From Streptosporangiaceae bacterium (GTDB lineage Bacteria; Actinomycetota; Actinomycetes; Streptosporangiales; Streptosporangiaceae), in contig JASIJN010000178.1 of the NCBI GenBank assembly GCA_030050125.1, positions 1-5,238 of the forward strand: a stretch of 5,238 nucleotides of DNA, written 5' to 3'. The notes under the pieces were generated by a model. That model saw nothing but the letters and a program-made list of their open reading frames with translations. It had not been told where the DNA came from and made no database searches. Below, one piece after another: positions 1 through 5,165 of this stretch. The position numbers and the translations under genes are program-made. The stretch's first letter is position 1. Each line of letters starts with the position of its first letter.

Positions 1-1080
1 GTCGCGGAGGTGGCCGCCGCGCACGTCACCGGGCGGCCGGTGCTGATCGGCACGCTCGACATCGCCGAGTCGGAACGGATCGGGCGCAGGCTCGCCGCGG
101 CCGGGCTGCCGCACGTCGTGCTCAACGCCAAGAACGACGCGGACGAGGCCGCGATCGTGGCCGAGGCCGGCGCCCGCGGCACGATCACTGTGTCGACCCA
201 GATGGCCGGGCGCGGCACCGACATCCGGCTGGGCGGCCGCGACGGCGACCGCGACCAGATCGCCGCGCTCGGCGGCCTGTACGTGATCGGCACCGGGCGG
301 CACGCCAGCAGCCGGCTCGACGACCAGCTGCGCGGCCGGTCCGGCCGGCAGGGCGATCCCGGCCGGTCGGTCTTCTTCGTCAGCATGGAGGACGACCTGA
401 TCACGAGCTTCGCCCCGGACGCCGATCACTTCGACCTGCAGGACGTGGCGCCCGACGGCCGGCTCCGCGACGCCCGGGCGAACGCGGTGGTGACCCATGC
501 GCAGCGGGTCGCCGACGGCGCCAACCTGGAGATCCACCGGAACACCTTCCGCTACAACAAGCTCATCGAGGAGCAGCGGCAGGTGGTGCTGACCCACCGG
601 GACCGGCTGCTGCGCGGCGACGCGGCCCTCGTGGCGCTGGGCGCCCGCCGCCCGGACCGCTTCGAGGAGCTGGCCGACGCCGTCGACGAGGCGGTCCTCG
701 TCGGCGCCGCCCGCGCCATCGTCCTGTACCACCTGGACCGCGGCTGGGCCGACCACCTGGCCGCCCTGGCCGAGATCCGCGAGGGCATCCACCTGCGCGC
801 GCTGGGCCAGGGCCCGAACCCGTTCGTGATGTCGCTCGACCCGCTGGCCGAGTTTCACGCCGAGGCGATCAAGCTCTTCGCCAGCCTGCTCGACCAGGTC
901 GAGGAGCGGTCCGCCGAGACCTTCGCCTCCGCGCCGATCGGTGCCGGCGGGGTCGACCTCGACGCGGCCGGGCTGCGGCGTCCGTCGGCCACCTGGACCT
1001 ACCTGGTGCGCGACAACCCGGTCGACACCAGCCTCGGCGGGGCCCTGGGCCGGTTCGCCCGTCGCATCTACCATCGGTGA
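1..1080 (+). CDS. secA2: Accessory Sec translocase ATPase SecA2, C-terminal part (5' end outside window)
   Basis: This is the C-terminal ~359 residues of a SecA-family ATPase, which powers export of a subset of preproteins through the SecYEG channel at the cytoplasmic membrane. The frame is open from base 1, so the GTG at 10 is an internal codon, not a start. Counting from the first codon, the second nucleotide-binding fold shows motif V (TQMAGRGTDIRLGG, ~66-79) and motif VI with its arginines (QLRGRSGRQGDPG, ~109-121). These are followed by the scaffold/wing segments YNKLIEEQR (~185-193) and WADHLAALAEIREGIHLRAL (~249-268). SecA2 rather than SecA1 is indicated by GTGRHASSRLDDQ where SecA1 has GTERHESRRIDNQ, by YNKLIEEQR where SecA1 has a DVLN(K/Y)QR-type sequence, and by an end at RRIYHR without the C-terminal cysteine-rich zinc/SecB-binding tail. 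No secY2 or accessory Sec partner gene is visible. The gene converges on the hydrolase gene, with a hairpin between them. Confidence 0.9.
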   Translation, partial: VAEVAAAHVTGRPVLIGTLDIAESERIGRRLAAAGLPHVVLNAKNDADEAAIVAEAGARGTITVSTQMAGRGTDIRLGGRDGDRDQIAALGGLYVIGTGRHASSRLDDQLRGRSGRQGDPGRSVFFVSMEDDLITSFAPDADHFDLQDVAPDGRLRDARANAVVTHAQRVADGANLEIHRNTFRYNKLIEEQRQVVLTHRDRLLRGDAALVALGARRPDRFEELADAVDEAVLVGAARAIVLYHLDRGWADHLAALAEIREGIHLRALGQGPNPFVMSLDPLAEFHAEAIKLFASLLDQVEERSAETFASAPIGAGGVDLDAAGLRRPSATWTYLVRDNPVDTSLGGALGRFARRIYHR

Positions 1081-1169
1081 CGGCCGTCGCCGCCGGGCAT
1101 GCCACGACCTTTCCCGAACGCGACGCCTCGGGGCGCCCTGGTTGCGGCGCCGGCTGCCGGAGCCTGACG

Positions 1170-1198
1170 GCGGGGCCGGCCGTCCCGGCCGGCCCCGC
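1170..1198. terminator. Bidirectional hairpin terminator between convergent genes
   Basis: A perfect 13-bp, all G/C inverted repeat (1170-1182 pairing with 1186-1198) closes a 3-nt TCC loop. It lies 90 bp after the secA2 stop and 27 bp beyond the hydrolase stop, so it could end transcripts from both sides. There is no T-tract on either side. That is common for actinobacterial terminators but leaves the efficiency uncertain. The rest of the 1081-1224 gap shows no other feature. Confidence 0.7.
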
Positions 1199-1224
1199 TC
1201 ACCGGGAAACCGGGCGTAACCTGG

Positions 1225-2976
1225 TCAGGGCCGGCGGTCGATGACCGGCAACACCAGACGGCTCGGGTGGCCGGGTCCGTGCCAGACCCGGTTCACCGCG
1301 ACGCGGACGTCCCGCTCGCCGTCCTCGGCGATGCTGGCCCCGGTGTTGGTGTTCCGGTCGAAGCGGGGGAAGTTGCTGCTGGACACCTCGAGCCGGATCC
1401 GGTGCCCCGGCAGGAACACGTTGGACGTCACCGACAGGTCGACGGTGACCTCGTAGACCTGGTCCGGGGTGAGCAGCCGGGGCTCGGCGAGCGAGTTCCG
1501 GTAGCGGGCGCGCAGGATCCCGTCGGTCAGGAAGATGGCCCGCCCGTCCGGGAACACGTCGACCAGCTTGCCGGTGAAGTCGGTGTCCGGGGCCGACGAG
1601 CAGACGAACAGCGTCAGCGACACATGGCCGGTGACCTCCACCGGGTGGTCCAGCACCGGGGTGGTGTAGCACAGCACGTCCTCACGGGACTCCGCGCGCC
1701 GCTGGTCGACCGGCCCGGCCGCGTTCGCCGTGGACGGGGCCATCAACCGGCCGCCGAGCGTGGGAACGGGGCGCAGCGGGTCGTACAGATAGGTGTCGGC
1801 CCGCTCGTCGTCCGGCACTTCCCGGCGCAACTCCCCGTCCCCGTCGGCGGTGTTCGCCCGCCCGGAGCTGTGCAGGTGGTACTCCGCATAGGAGGTGTCG
1901 GGCAGCGGCCAGTCCGGCTCGTCCCGCCACCGGTCGATGCCCATGACGAAGATTCGCACCGGGGCGTCGCCGGCCGCGGCGTCGGCCCGGCCGCGCAGCC
2001 ACCGGTCGAAGAACCTCTGGTGCACGCCGGTCAGGTCCTCGAAAAGCGCGTCGGCCGGCATCCCGAACTTCCGGTCCGGGTAGATGCCGGTGGTGTTCCA
2101 GTGGTCCCACGGGCCGATGATCAGCCGCTGGCCCTCCCGGGCGTCGGCGCTGCCGCCCCGTCTCCTCAGCTCGGTGAACGTCCGAGCCGTGTTGCCGACG
2201 AAGATGTCGAACCATCCGCCGATGTTGAGCGCGGGCACGGCGATGTTCTCGAAGCGGTCGGCCACCGACAGGCCCTGCCAGAACTCGTCACGGGCGGGAT
2301 GGGCGAGGACCTCCGTCCACCACGGCCACCGATTCTCCAGCAGCGGCCGGGCCCGGACCGGCAGCGCGGCGAGATGCGGGTCGGCGTCGGCGAGCATGCG
2401 CATCAGGTCGTTCAGCGCCTGCTGGTCGCCGGAGCCGGAGCCCGCGCCTGCGGCGCGCTGCGCGTCGACGGTGGCCATGCCCGTCGTCCAGGTCTGGACC
2501 GCGTGCAGCGACAGGGCGCCCCCCTCGGAGTACCAGGGCGCGCAGTAGTAGTCCGTGGTGGTGAGCGACGGCGCGATGGCCTTCAGGAGGTCGGACGCGG
2601 ACGCGCTCGCCCACTGCACCCAGCCCAGGTACGACGACCCGTAGCTGCCGATGTTGCCGTCGCACCAGGGTTGCTCCAGCAGCCAGGCGAGGGTGTCGGC
2701 TCCGTCGCGCGGCTCGTTCACCATGGGGACGAACTCCCCGCCGGACCGGTGCGTGCCCCGGCAGTCCTGGTAGACCACCGCATATCCGGCTTCGACCAGC
2801 GTGAAGACGTTCGGGAACAGCGCGTTGGCGTACAGCGTCATCATGTCTTTCCCGTACGGGAGACGGACGAGCAGCACCGGACCCGCCCGCCCGTCACCGG
2901 GGATCCATGCGTCCGTGGCCAGCAGGACGCCGTCGCGCATCGGCACCATGATGTCCTTCTCGACCCTGAAGCTCAT
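1225..2976 (-). CDS. CocE/NonD family alpha/beta hydrolase (X-Pro dipeptidyl-peptidase S15-like)
   Basis: A 583-residue serine hydrolase of the CocE/S15 family, whose members cleave esters, amides or X-Pro peptide bonds; the substrate cannot be told from sequence. The catalytic domain has RLPYGKD (Y41, in the place of the CocE oxyanion-hole tyrosine), YQDCRGTHRSGGEF (~69-82), the nucleophile elbow GSSYLG with S115, an acid in GGWFDIF (D257) and the base in GPWDHW (H292). The triad spacing matches CocE (S117/D259/H287). The C-terminal jelly-roll is marked by FFDRWLRG (~322), VDVFPDGRAIFLTDGILRAR (~472) and FLPGHRIRLEVSSSNFPRFD (~521). The length is normal for the family. There is no signal peptide, so it should be cytoplasmic. 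The ATG at 2976 is supported by GAGGGAG five bases upstream. It lies 80 bp downstream of the DUF5753 gene on the same strand with no clear promoter of its own, so cotranscription is possible. Confidence 0.92.
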   Translation of the reverse strand: MSFRVEKDIMVPMRDGVLLATDAWIPGDGRAGPVLLVRLPYGKDMMTLYANALFPNVFTLVEAGYAVVYQDCRGTHRSGGEFVPMVNEPRDGADTLAWLLEQPWCDGNIGSYGSSYLGWVQWASASASDLLKAIAPSLTTTDYYCAPWYSEGGALSLHAVQTWTTGMATVDAQRAAGAGSGSGDQQALNDLMRMLADADPHLAALPVRARPLLENRWPWWTEVLAHPARDEFWQGLSVADRFENIAVPALNIGGWFDIFVGNTARTFTELRRRGGSADAREGQRLIIGPWDHWNTTGIYPDRKFGMPADALFEDLTGVHQRFFDRWLRGRADAAAGDAPVRIFVMGIDRWRDEPDWPLPDTSYAEYHLHSSGRANTADGDGELRREVPDDERADTYLYDPLRPVPTLGGRLMAPSTANAAGPVDQRRAESREDVLCYTTPVLDHPVEVTGHVSLTLFVCSSAPDTDFTGKLVDVFPDGRAIFLTDGILRARYRNSLAEPRLLTPDQVYEVTVDLSVTSNVFLPGHRIRLEVSSSNFPRFDRNTNTGASIAEDGERDVRVAVNRVWHGPGHPSRLVLPVIDRRP

Positions 2977-3005
2977 CTGTGCTCCCTCATGGCCGGCTCC
3001 CTCAT
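2973..3005 (-). other. Possible 10-codon leader ORF overlapping the hydrolase start
   Basis: On the minus strand, an ATG at 3005 opens a frame reading MREPAMREHR. A second in-frame ATG is at 2990. The frame ends at a TGA (2975-2973) that overlaps the hydrolase ATG (2976-2974) as ATGA. The ATG at 3005 is preceded by GAGGGAG with a 6-nt spacer, from the third repeat copy. The arrangement would permit translational coupling between the leader and the hydrolase gene. It could equally be a by-product of duplicated ribosome-binding sequence; there is no direct sign that it is translated. Confidence 0.25.
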
Positions 3006-3025
3006 GGCGGGCTCCCTCGTGGCGG
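2981..3025 (-). repeat. Three tandem 15-bp repeats carrying Shine-Dalgarno and ATG motifs
   Basis: Three head-to-tail 15-bp units (2981-2995, 2996-3010, 3011-3025) read GCTCCCTCATGGCCG, GCTCCCTCATGGCGG and GCTCCCTCGTGGCGG on the + strand. Adjacent copies differ at one position each. On the minus strand, the sense strand of the hydrolase gene, every unit holds GAGGGAG and the two proximal units hold ATG directly before it. The unit length is a multiple of three, so gain or loss of a copy would keep reading frame. Confidence 0.85.
2982..2988 (-). promoter_or_regulatory. Ribosome binding site of the hydrolase gene
   Basis: On the minus strand this reads GAGGGAG, followed by a 5-nt spacer and the ATG at 2976. 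It supports that start codon. The site lies inside the first copy of a 15-bp tandem repeat, so two more GAGGGAG copies sit 15 and 30 bases further upstream. Confidence 0.65.
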
Positions 3026-3056
3026 CTGGCCCGGGCCGGGGCGTCGGGCAGGCGCC

Positions 3057-3926
3057 CTACCGAAGATCATCGAGCATGTCACGCAGCAGGTCGGGAGTCC
3101 GCTCGGGCGGCTCGCTTTCCACGCTGAGCCGCTCCATGACCTCGCTGTACCGCTCGACATCCTCACGCTTGTCGAGGTAGAGAGCGCTGGTGAGCTGCTC
3201 GAGGTAGACCACGTCGGGCAGGTCCTGCTCGGGAAACCGCATGATCGTGAACGCCCCGGCCTCGGCGGCGTGACCGCCGGAACGGAACGGCATCACCTGG
3301 AGCGTGACCCGGGGGTTCTGGGTGACCTCGATCAGGTGCTCCAGCTGCGACCGGAACGCCTCGCGGCTGCCGACCGGGCGCCGCAGCGCCGCCTCGTCCA
3401 CCACCGCCCACAGGCGGGGGCCGCCGGGCTTGGTCAGCAGATCCTGGCGGGTGATCCGCATGCTCACGCGGCGCTCGATCTCCTCGGCAGGGGCACCGGG
3501 CTGGCCGCGGGTGATAACCGCCCGGGCGTAGGCCGGGGTCTGCAGCAGCCCGGGGACGAACTGGACCTCGTACACGCGCAGGACCGACGCGGCCTCTTCC
3601 AGGCCTACAAAGGTCTGGAACCAATCTGGTAAAACGTCCGCGTACTGGTGCCACCAGCCGGGCTCGTTGGCCTCGCGCGCGAGCGTGACCAACGCCCCGC
3701 GCTCCGCCTCGTCCTCGACCCCGTACATCTCGAGCAGGTCCACGATGTCGCGTTCCTTGAACCCGACCCGCCCCAGCTCCATCCGACTGATCTTGGACTC
3801 CGAGGCCCGGATACGGTAGCCCGCGTCCTCGCGCGTGATGCCCCGGGCCTCGCGCAGCCTGCGCAGCTGGGTGCCGAGCAGAATGCGCCGTACGGTCGGG
3901 CCGCTGCCCGGCTCAATGTAGATCAC
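3057..3926 (-). CDS. XRE-family helix-turn-helix regulator with DUF5753 (WhiJ-like)
   Basis: A 289-residue cytoplasmic DNA-binding regulator. The N-terminal Cro/C1-type HTH spans ~15-70 (LGTQLRRLREARGITRED, then SESKISRMELG as the probable recognition helix at 42-52). The DUF5753 domain fills ~95-285 and shows the family signature VPGLLQTPAYARAV (~124-137), a central RRVSMRITRQDLL (~152-164) and VTLQVMPFRSGGHA (~207-220). Length and order are standard for the family. Members such as Streptomyces WhiJ usually occur beside DUF397 genes and control development or secondary metabolism. The GTG start at 3926 gives a full-length HTH; a G-run at 3931-3937 lies 4 nt upstream as a weak ribosome-binding site, and the next in-frame Met (residue 50) would cut the HTH. 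The gene is divergent from the ATPase gene across a palindrome-rich region that is the natural place for autoregulation. The hydrolase gene follows on the same strand. Confidence 0.93.
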   Translation of the reverse strand: MIYIEPGSGPTVRRILLGTQLRRLREARGITREDAGYRIRASESKISRMELGRVGFKERDIVDLLEMYGVEDEAERGALVTLAREANEPGWWHQYADVLPDWFQTFVGLEEAASVLRVYEVQFVPGLLQTPAYARAVITRGQPGAPAEEIERRVSMRITRQDLLTKPGGPRLWAVVDEAALRRPVGSREAFRSQLEHLIEVTQNPRVTLQVMPFRSGGHAAEAGAFTIMRFPEQDLPDVVYLEQLTSALYLDKREDVERYSEVMERLSVESEPPERTPDLLRDMLDDLR

Positions 3927-3983
3927 ACTGCCCCCCCGGGCGCCGCGATCCGATTGGTACCCCTCTTGTGGCGCGATGCATGT

Positions 3984-3995
3984 GCGGTATACCGC
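3984..3995. promoter_or_regulatory. 12-bp perfect palindrome GCGGTATACCGC
   Basis: This is a fully self-complementary 12-mer with TATA at its centre, lying between two TGCA-type elements in the divergent promoter region. It reads TATACC on both strands and so could serve as a -10-like element in either direction or as the site of a dimeric regulator. Function is inferred from symmetry and position only. Confidence 0.4.
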
Positions 3996-4001
3996 GTCAT
4001 C

Positions 4002-4014
4002 TGCACGTGCATCA
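4002..4014. promoter_or_regulatory. Putative operator TGCACGTGCATCA (copy 1)
   Basis: The perfect 10-bp palindrome TGCACGTGCA (4002-4011) is followed by TCA. The same 13 bases occur on the minus strand at 5073-5061 within the DUF397 promoter, in the same orientation relative to the gene being read. Two related elements flank this copy at regular spacing: TGCATGTGCG at 3977-3986 (25 bp before) and TGCACGTTAC at 4026-4035 (24 bp after). Sharing between two promoters of one regulatory cluster makes it a likely binding site of the local HTH protein. Confidence 0.5.
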
Positions 4015-4133
4015 GGCCTTGCGCCTGCACGTTACATAGGTGATGATAACGTTTGCGGTCGGGACGCGCGAGAAACGGCCGCGGATCTTGGTGCGGTGAA
4101 GACAGGCGTACTGGTGGTCGCTGTGGTCAGGAC

Positions 4134-4138
4134 GGAGG
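4134..4138 (+). promoter_or_regulatory. Ribosome binding site fixing the ATPase start
   Basis: GGAGG lies 8 nt before the GTG at 4147. The in-frame upstream alternatives (ATG 3976, GTG 4096, GTG 4123) have no comparable Shine-Dalgarno sequence, so this site decides the start. Confidence 0.6.
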
Positions 4139-4146
4139 ACGCCATC

Positions 4147-4662
4147 GTGAGCCACGACCGCCTCCTGACGGCGAGCGGGCATCGCGAAACAGGTGCCGGG
4201 AACCTGCCGCTGGGGGGCGCGGAGGTCCTGAGTTGCGCCGATGCCGCGGCGGGCGAGTCGGGCGAACCTCCCTCGGCCACGTGCAGGCTGGGCACGGGGG
4301 CCGAGTCGGCCCGCCAGGCCAGGGAATTCACTCGCCTGACGCTGCAAGGCTGGGGGATGGCCGGGCGTTGCGATGTCGCGGAGCTCGTGGTTTCCGAACT
4401 CGTCACCAACTCGCTGCGGCATGGCCTGCTCTCCGCTCAGTGGATGCCGGGAGAACACCCAATCGGGCTGAAGATTCTACGCCGGGATCCGTACCTGATG
4501 TGCATGGTGACAGATCCGGGTAGCACGTGCCCGGTCCGGATCGAGTCCTGCGCCGGAGCGGAGGGCGGCCGCGGGCTGCAGGTCGTGGAGTCGTGCAGCG
4601 TGCAGTGGGGCTGGCAGCCGGTCGCGGGCCAGGGAAAGGTCGTGTGGGCGCTGCTCACTTAG
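4147..4662 (+). CDS. RsbW-like ATP-binding protein (HATPase_c_2, anti-sigma factor type)
   Basis: A 171-residue protein, from the GTG supported by GGAGG at 4134. It has a Bergerat-type ATP-binding fold: N box ELVVSELVTNSLRHG (79-93, with E84 and N88), G1 box VTDPGS (D123, G125) and G2 box GGRGLQVV (140-147), then a typical C-terminal strand KVVWALLT. Short proteins of this kind in actinomycetes resemble RsbW/SpoIIAB, serine kinases that bind sigma factors or anti-anti-sigma partners; many are orphans with unknown targets. The first ~50 residues precede the fold and resemble no domain I recognise. Seven cysteines (30, 46, 75, 119, 128, 135, 150) are unusually many for this size. No sigma-factor or STAS-domain gene is nearby, so the partner is unknown. 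The neighbouring DUF5753 and DUF397 genes suggest a whiJ/abaA-like regulatory cluster. An earlier start would lengthen the N-terminus to at most 228 residues. Confidence 0.82.
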   Translation: MSHDRLLTASGHRETGAGNLPLGGAEVLSCADAAAGESGEPPSATCRLGTGAESARQAREFTRLTLQGWGMAGRCDVAELVVSELVTNSLRHGLLSAQWMPGEHPIGLKILRRDPYLMCMVTDPGSTCPVRIESCAGAEGGRGLQVVESCSVQWGWQPVAGQGKVVWALLT

Positions 4663-4758
4663 TGTGGTCGCCCGCTCGGTCAACGCGGTGACCGGCGAAC
4701 CCCGGCCTGCCAGGGCCAAGGTCCGCCGTCTGCCGGCTGCGGTTGCCTGCGACGACGC
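4663..4758. other. Convergent intergenic gap, no clear element
   Basis: These 96 bp separate the ATPase stop from the DUF397 stop. The stretch is GC-rich with only short, imperfect inverted repeats; no strong terminator hairpin comparable to that at 1170-1198 could be found by eye. Confidence 0.4.
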
Positions 4759-4995
4759 TCAGGAGAGCAGGTCGTCGAATTCCCCGTCCTTGGCGCCACG
4801 AATGAACGCGTCGATCTCGGCCGGGGTGTAGATGAGTGCGGGGCTGTCCGGGTGCTGGGAGTTGCGGACGGCGATCGCCCCGCCCGGAAGGCTGGCCAGC
4901 TCAACGCAGGTACCCTGGGAGTTGCTGTGCCGACTCTTCCGCCAGGTGAGATCGCGCAGCTCGCTCGCGGGCATCCCGTTGCGCGTCTCGTGCAT
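4759..4995 (-). CDS. DUF397 domain protein
   Basis: A 78-residue protein, nearly all of it a DUF397 domain. The family hallmarks are LTWRKSRHSNSQGTCVELA (~16-34, the usual WRKSxxSNxxGxCVEVA), IAVRNSQHPDSPALIYTPAEIDAF (~40-63, usual VRDSKDPDGPxLxFTPAEWxAF) and DGEFDDL at the C-terminus. DUF397 proteins are small, cytoplasmic and confined mainly to actinomycetes. They are commonly encoded next to HTH-DUF5753 regulators and are thought to modulate them, an arrangement often annotated as a Scr1-type toxin-antitoxin-like pair. The ATG at 4995 is chosen because AAGGGGA lies 5-6 nt upstream; a TTG at 5034 would add 13 residues without family similarity. It has its own promoter and is separated from its presumed DUF5753 partner by the ATPase gene, whereas the two are often adjacent. 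Confidence 0.9.
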   Translation of the reverse strand: MHETRNGMPASELRDLTWRKSRHSNSQGTCVELASLPGGAIAVRNSQHPDSPALIYTPAEIDAFIRGAKDGEFDDLLS

Positions 4996-5000
4996 GGCGT

Positions 5001-5007
5001 TCCCCTT
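5001..5007 (-). promoter_or_regulatory. Ribosome binding site of the DUF397 gene
   Basis: The minus strand reads AAGGGGA at 5007-5001, five bases before the ATG at 4995. This supports the ATG start over the upstream TTG at 5034. Confidence 0.65.
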
Positions 5008-5052
5008 AAGGCGTGGGTCGTTGACCCGGCCCAACGTAGTGACGGTGATTAC

Positions 5053-5080
5053 ATAATACGTGATGCACGTGCATTGTCAC
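5053..5080 (-). promoter_or_regulatory. Sigma70-type promoter of the DUF397 gene
   Basis: On the minus strand, GTGACA (5080-5075, five of six matches to TTGACA) is followed after 16 bp by TATTAT (5058-5053, five of six matches to TATAAT). Transcription would begin near 5046 and give a leader of about 50 nt before the ATG at 4995. The segment is A/T-rich against a very GC-rich background, which supports a promoter. Confidence 0.6.
5061..5074. promoter_or_regulatory. Putative operator ATGCACGTGCAT inside the DUF397 promoter (copy 2)
   Basis: The perfect 12-bp palindrome at 5063-5074 fills most of the 16-bp spacer between the -35 and -10 boxes, a classical repressor position. Bases 5061-5073 (TGATGCACGTGCA) are identical to the reverse complement of 4002-4014 in the regulator/ATPase divergent region. 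Confidence 0.55.
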
Positions 5081-5165
5081 ACGCATTTGCAAGTTCTAAT
5101 GAACTCGATTGCCAGTTCGGCGCCGGTCCCGGCTGCTCTCGCCCGCCGTAGGCTGGTCTCCCTGA
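5081..5165. other. Intergenic sequence upstream of the DUF397 promoter
   Basis: No gene can be supported here. The stretch moves from A/T-rich sequence (to about 5110) into GC-rich sequence. GGCTGGTCT at 5151-5159 recurs at 5217-5225 in the terminal repeat tract. Confidence 0.4.

Larger units (their letters stand above)
3927..4146. promoter_or_regulatory. Divergent regulatory region between DUF5753 regulator and ATPase genes
   Basis: This 220-bp stretch is noticeably richer in A/T between about 3976 and 4052 than the coding regions around it. It must hold promoters for both flanking genes. It contains the palindromes listed separately, plus a weak + strand promoter candidate TTGTGG (3966-3971), 16 bp, TATACC (3988-3993). 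On the minus strand TATACC (3991-3986) could also act as a -10 box, but its -35 partner (TGATGC, 4014-4009) is poor. Exact start sites cannot be assigned from sequence. The + frame is open through the region from an ATG at 3976, but no ribosome-binding site supports use of that start. Confidence 0.6.

Noticed and set aside
3028..3057. Small inverted repeats near the DUF5753 stop (GGCCCGGGCC; GGGC-AGGC-GCCC)
   Set aside because: One has no loop and the other only a 4-bp stem, as expected by chance in DNA this GC-rich; not enough for a terminator.
1267..3180. Long 637-codon open frame on the + strand opposite the hydrolase gene
   Set aside because: It is antisense to a gene with clear catalytic motifs, has a low-complexity R/G/P/V/Q-rich product with no family resemblance, and is the kind of open frame that GC-biased third positions produce on the opposite strand.
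2979..3632. 217-codon open frame on the + strand opposite the DUF5753 gene
   Set aside because: It overlaps the well-supported regulator antisense, starts within the 15-bp repeats and has no recognisable domain.
3976..4146. Upstream extension of the ATPase gene to the ATG at 3976
   Set aside because: It would translate through the palindromes and A/T-rich promoter region and lacks a ribosome-binding site; the GTG at 4147 has GGAGG at good spacing.
4663..4758. Terminator in the ATPase/DUF397 convergent gap
   Set aside because: Only short imperfect inverted repeats were found; none forms a stem convincing enough to call.
3057..4995. A classical toxin-antitoxin pair
   Set aside because: DUF397/DUF5753 pairs are often labelled TA-like, but neither protein shows a toxin fold and the genes are not an overlapping bicistron here; a regulator-modulator reading fits better.
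4996..5034. Upstream TTG start of the DUF397 gene at 5034
   Set aside because: The ATG at 4995 has a strong AAGGGGA site just upstream, and the 13 extra residues resemble nothing in the family.
5109..5154. Promoter toward the right edge (TTGCCA at 5109, TAGGCT at 5149)
   Set aside because: The two boxes are 34 bp apart, too far for a sigma70-type promoter, and no downstream gene is visible.
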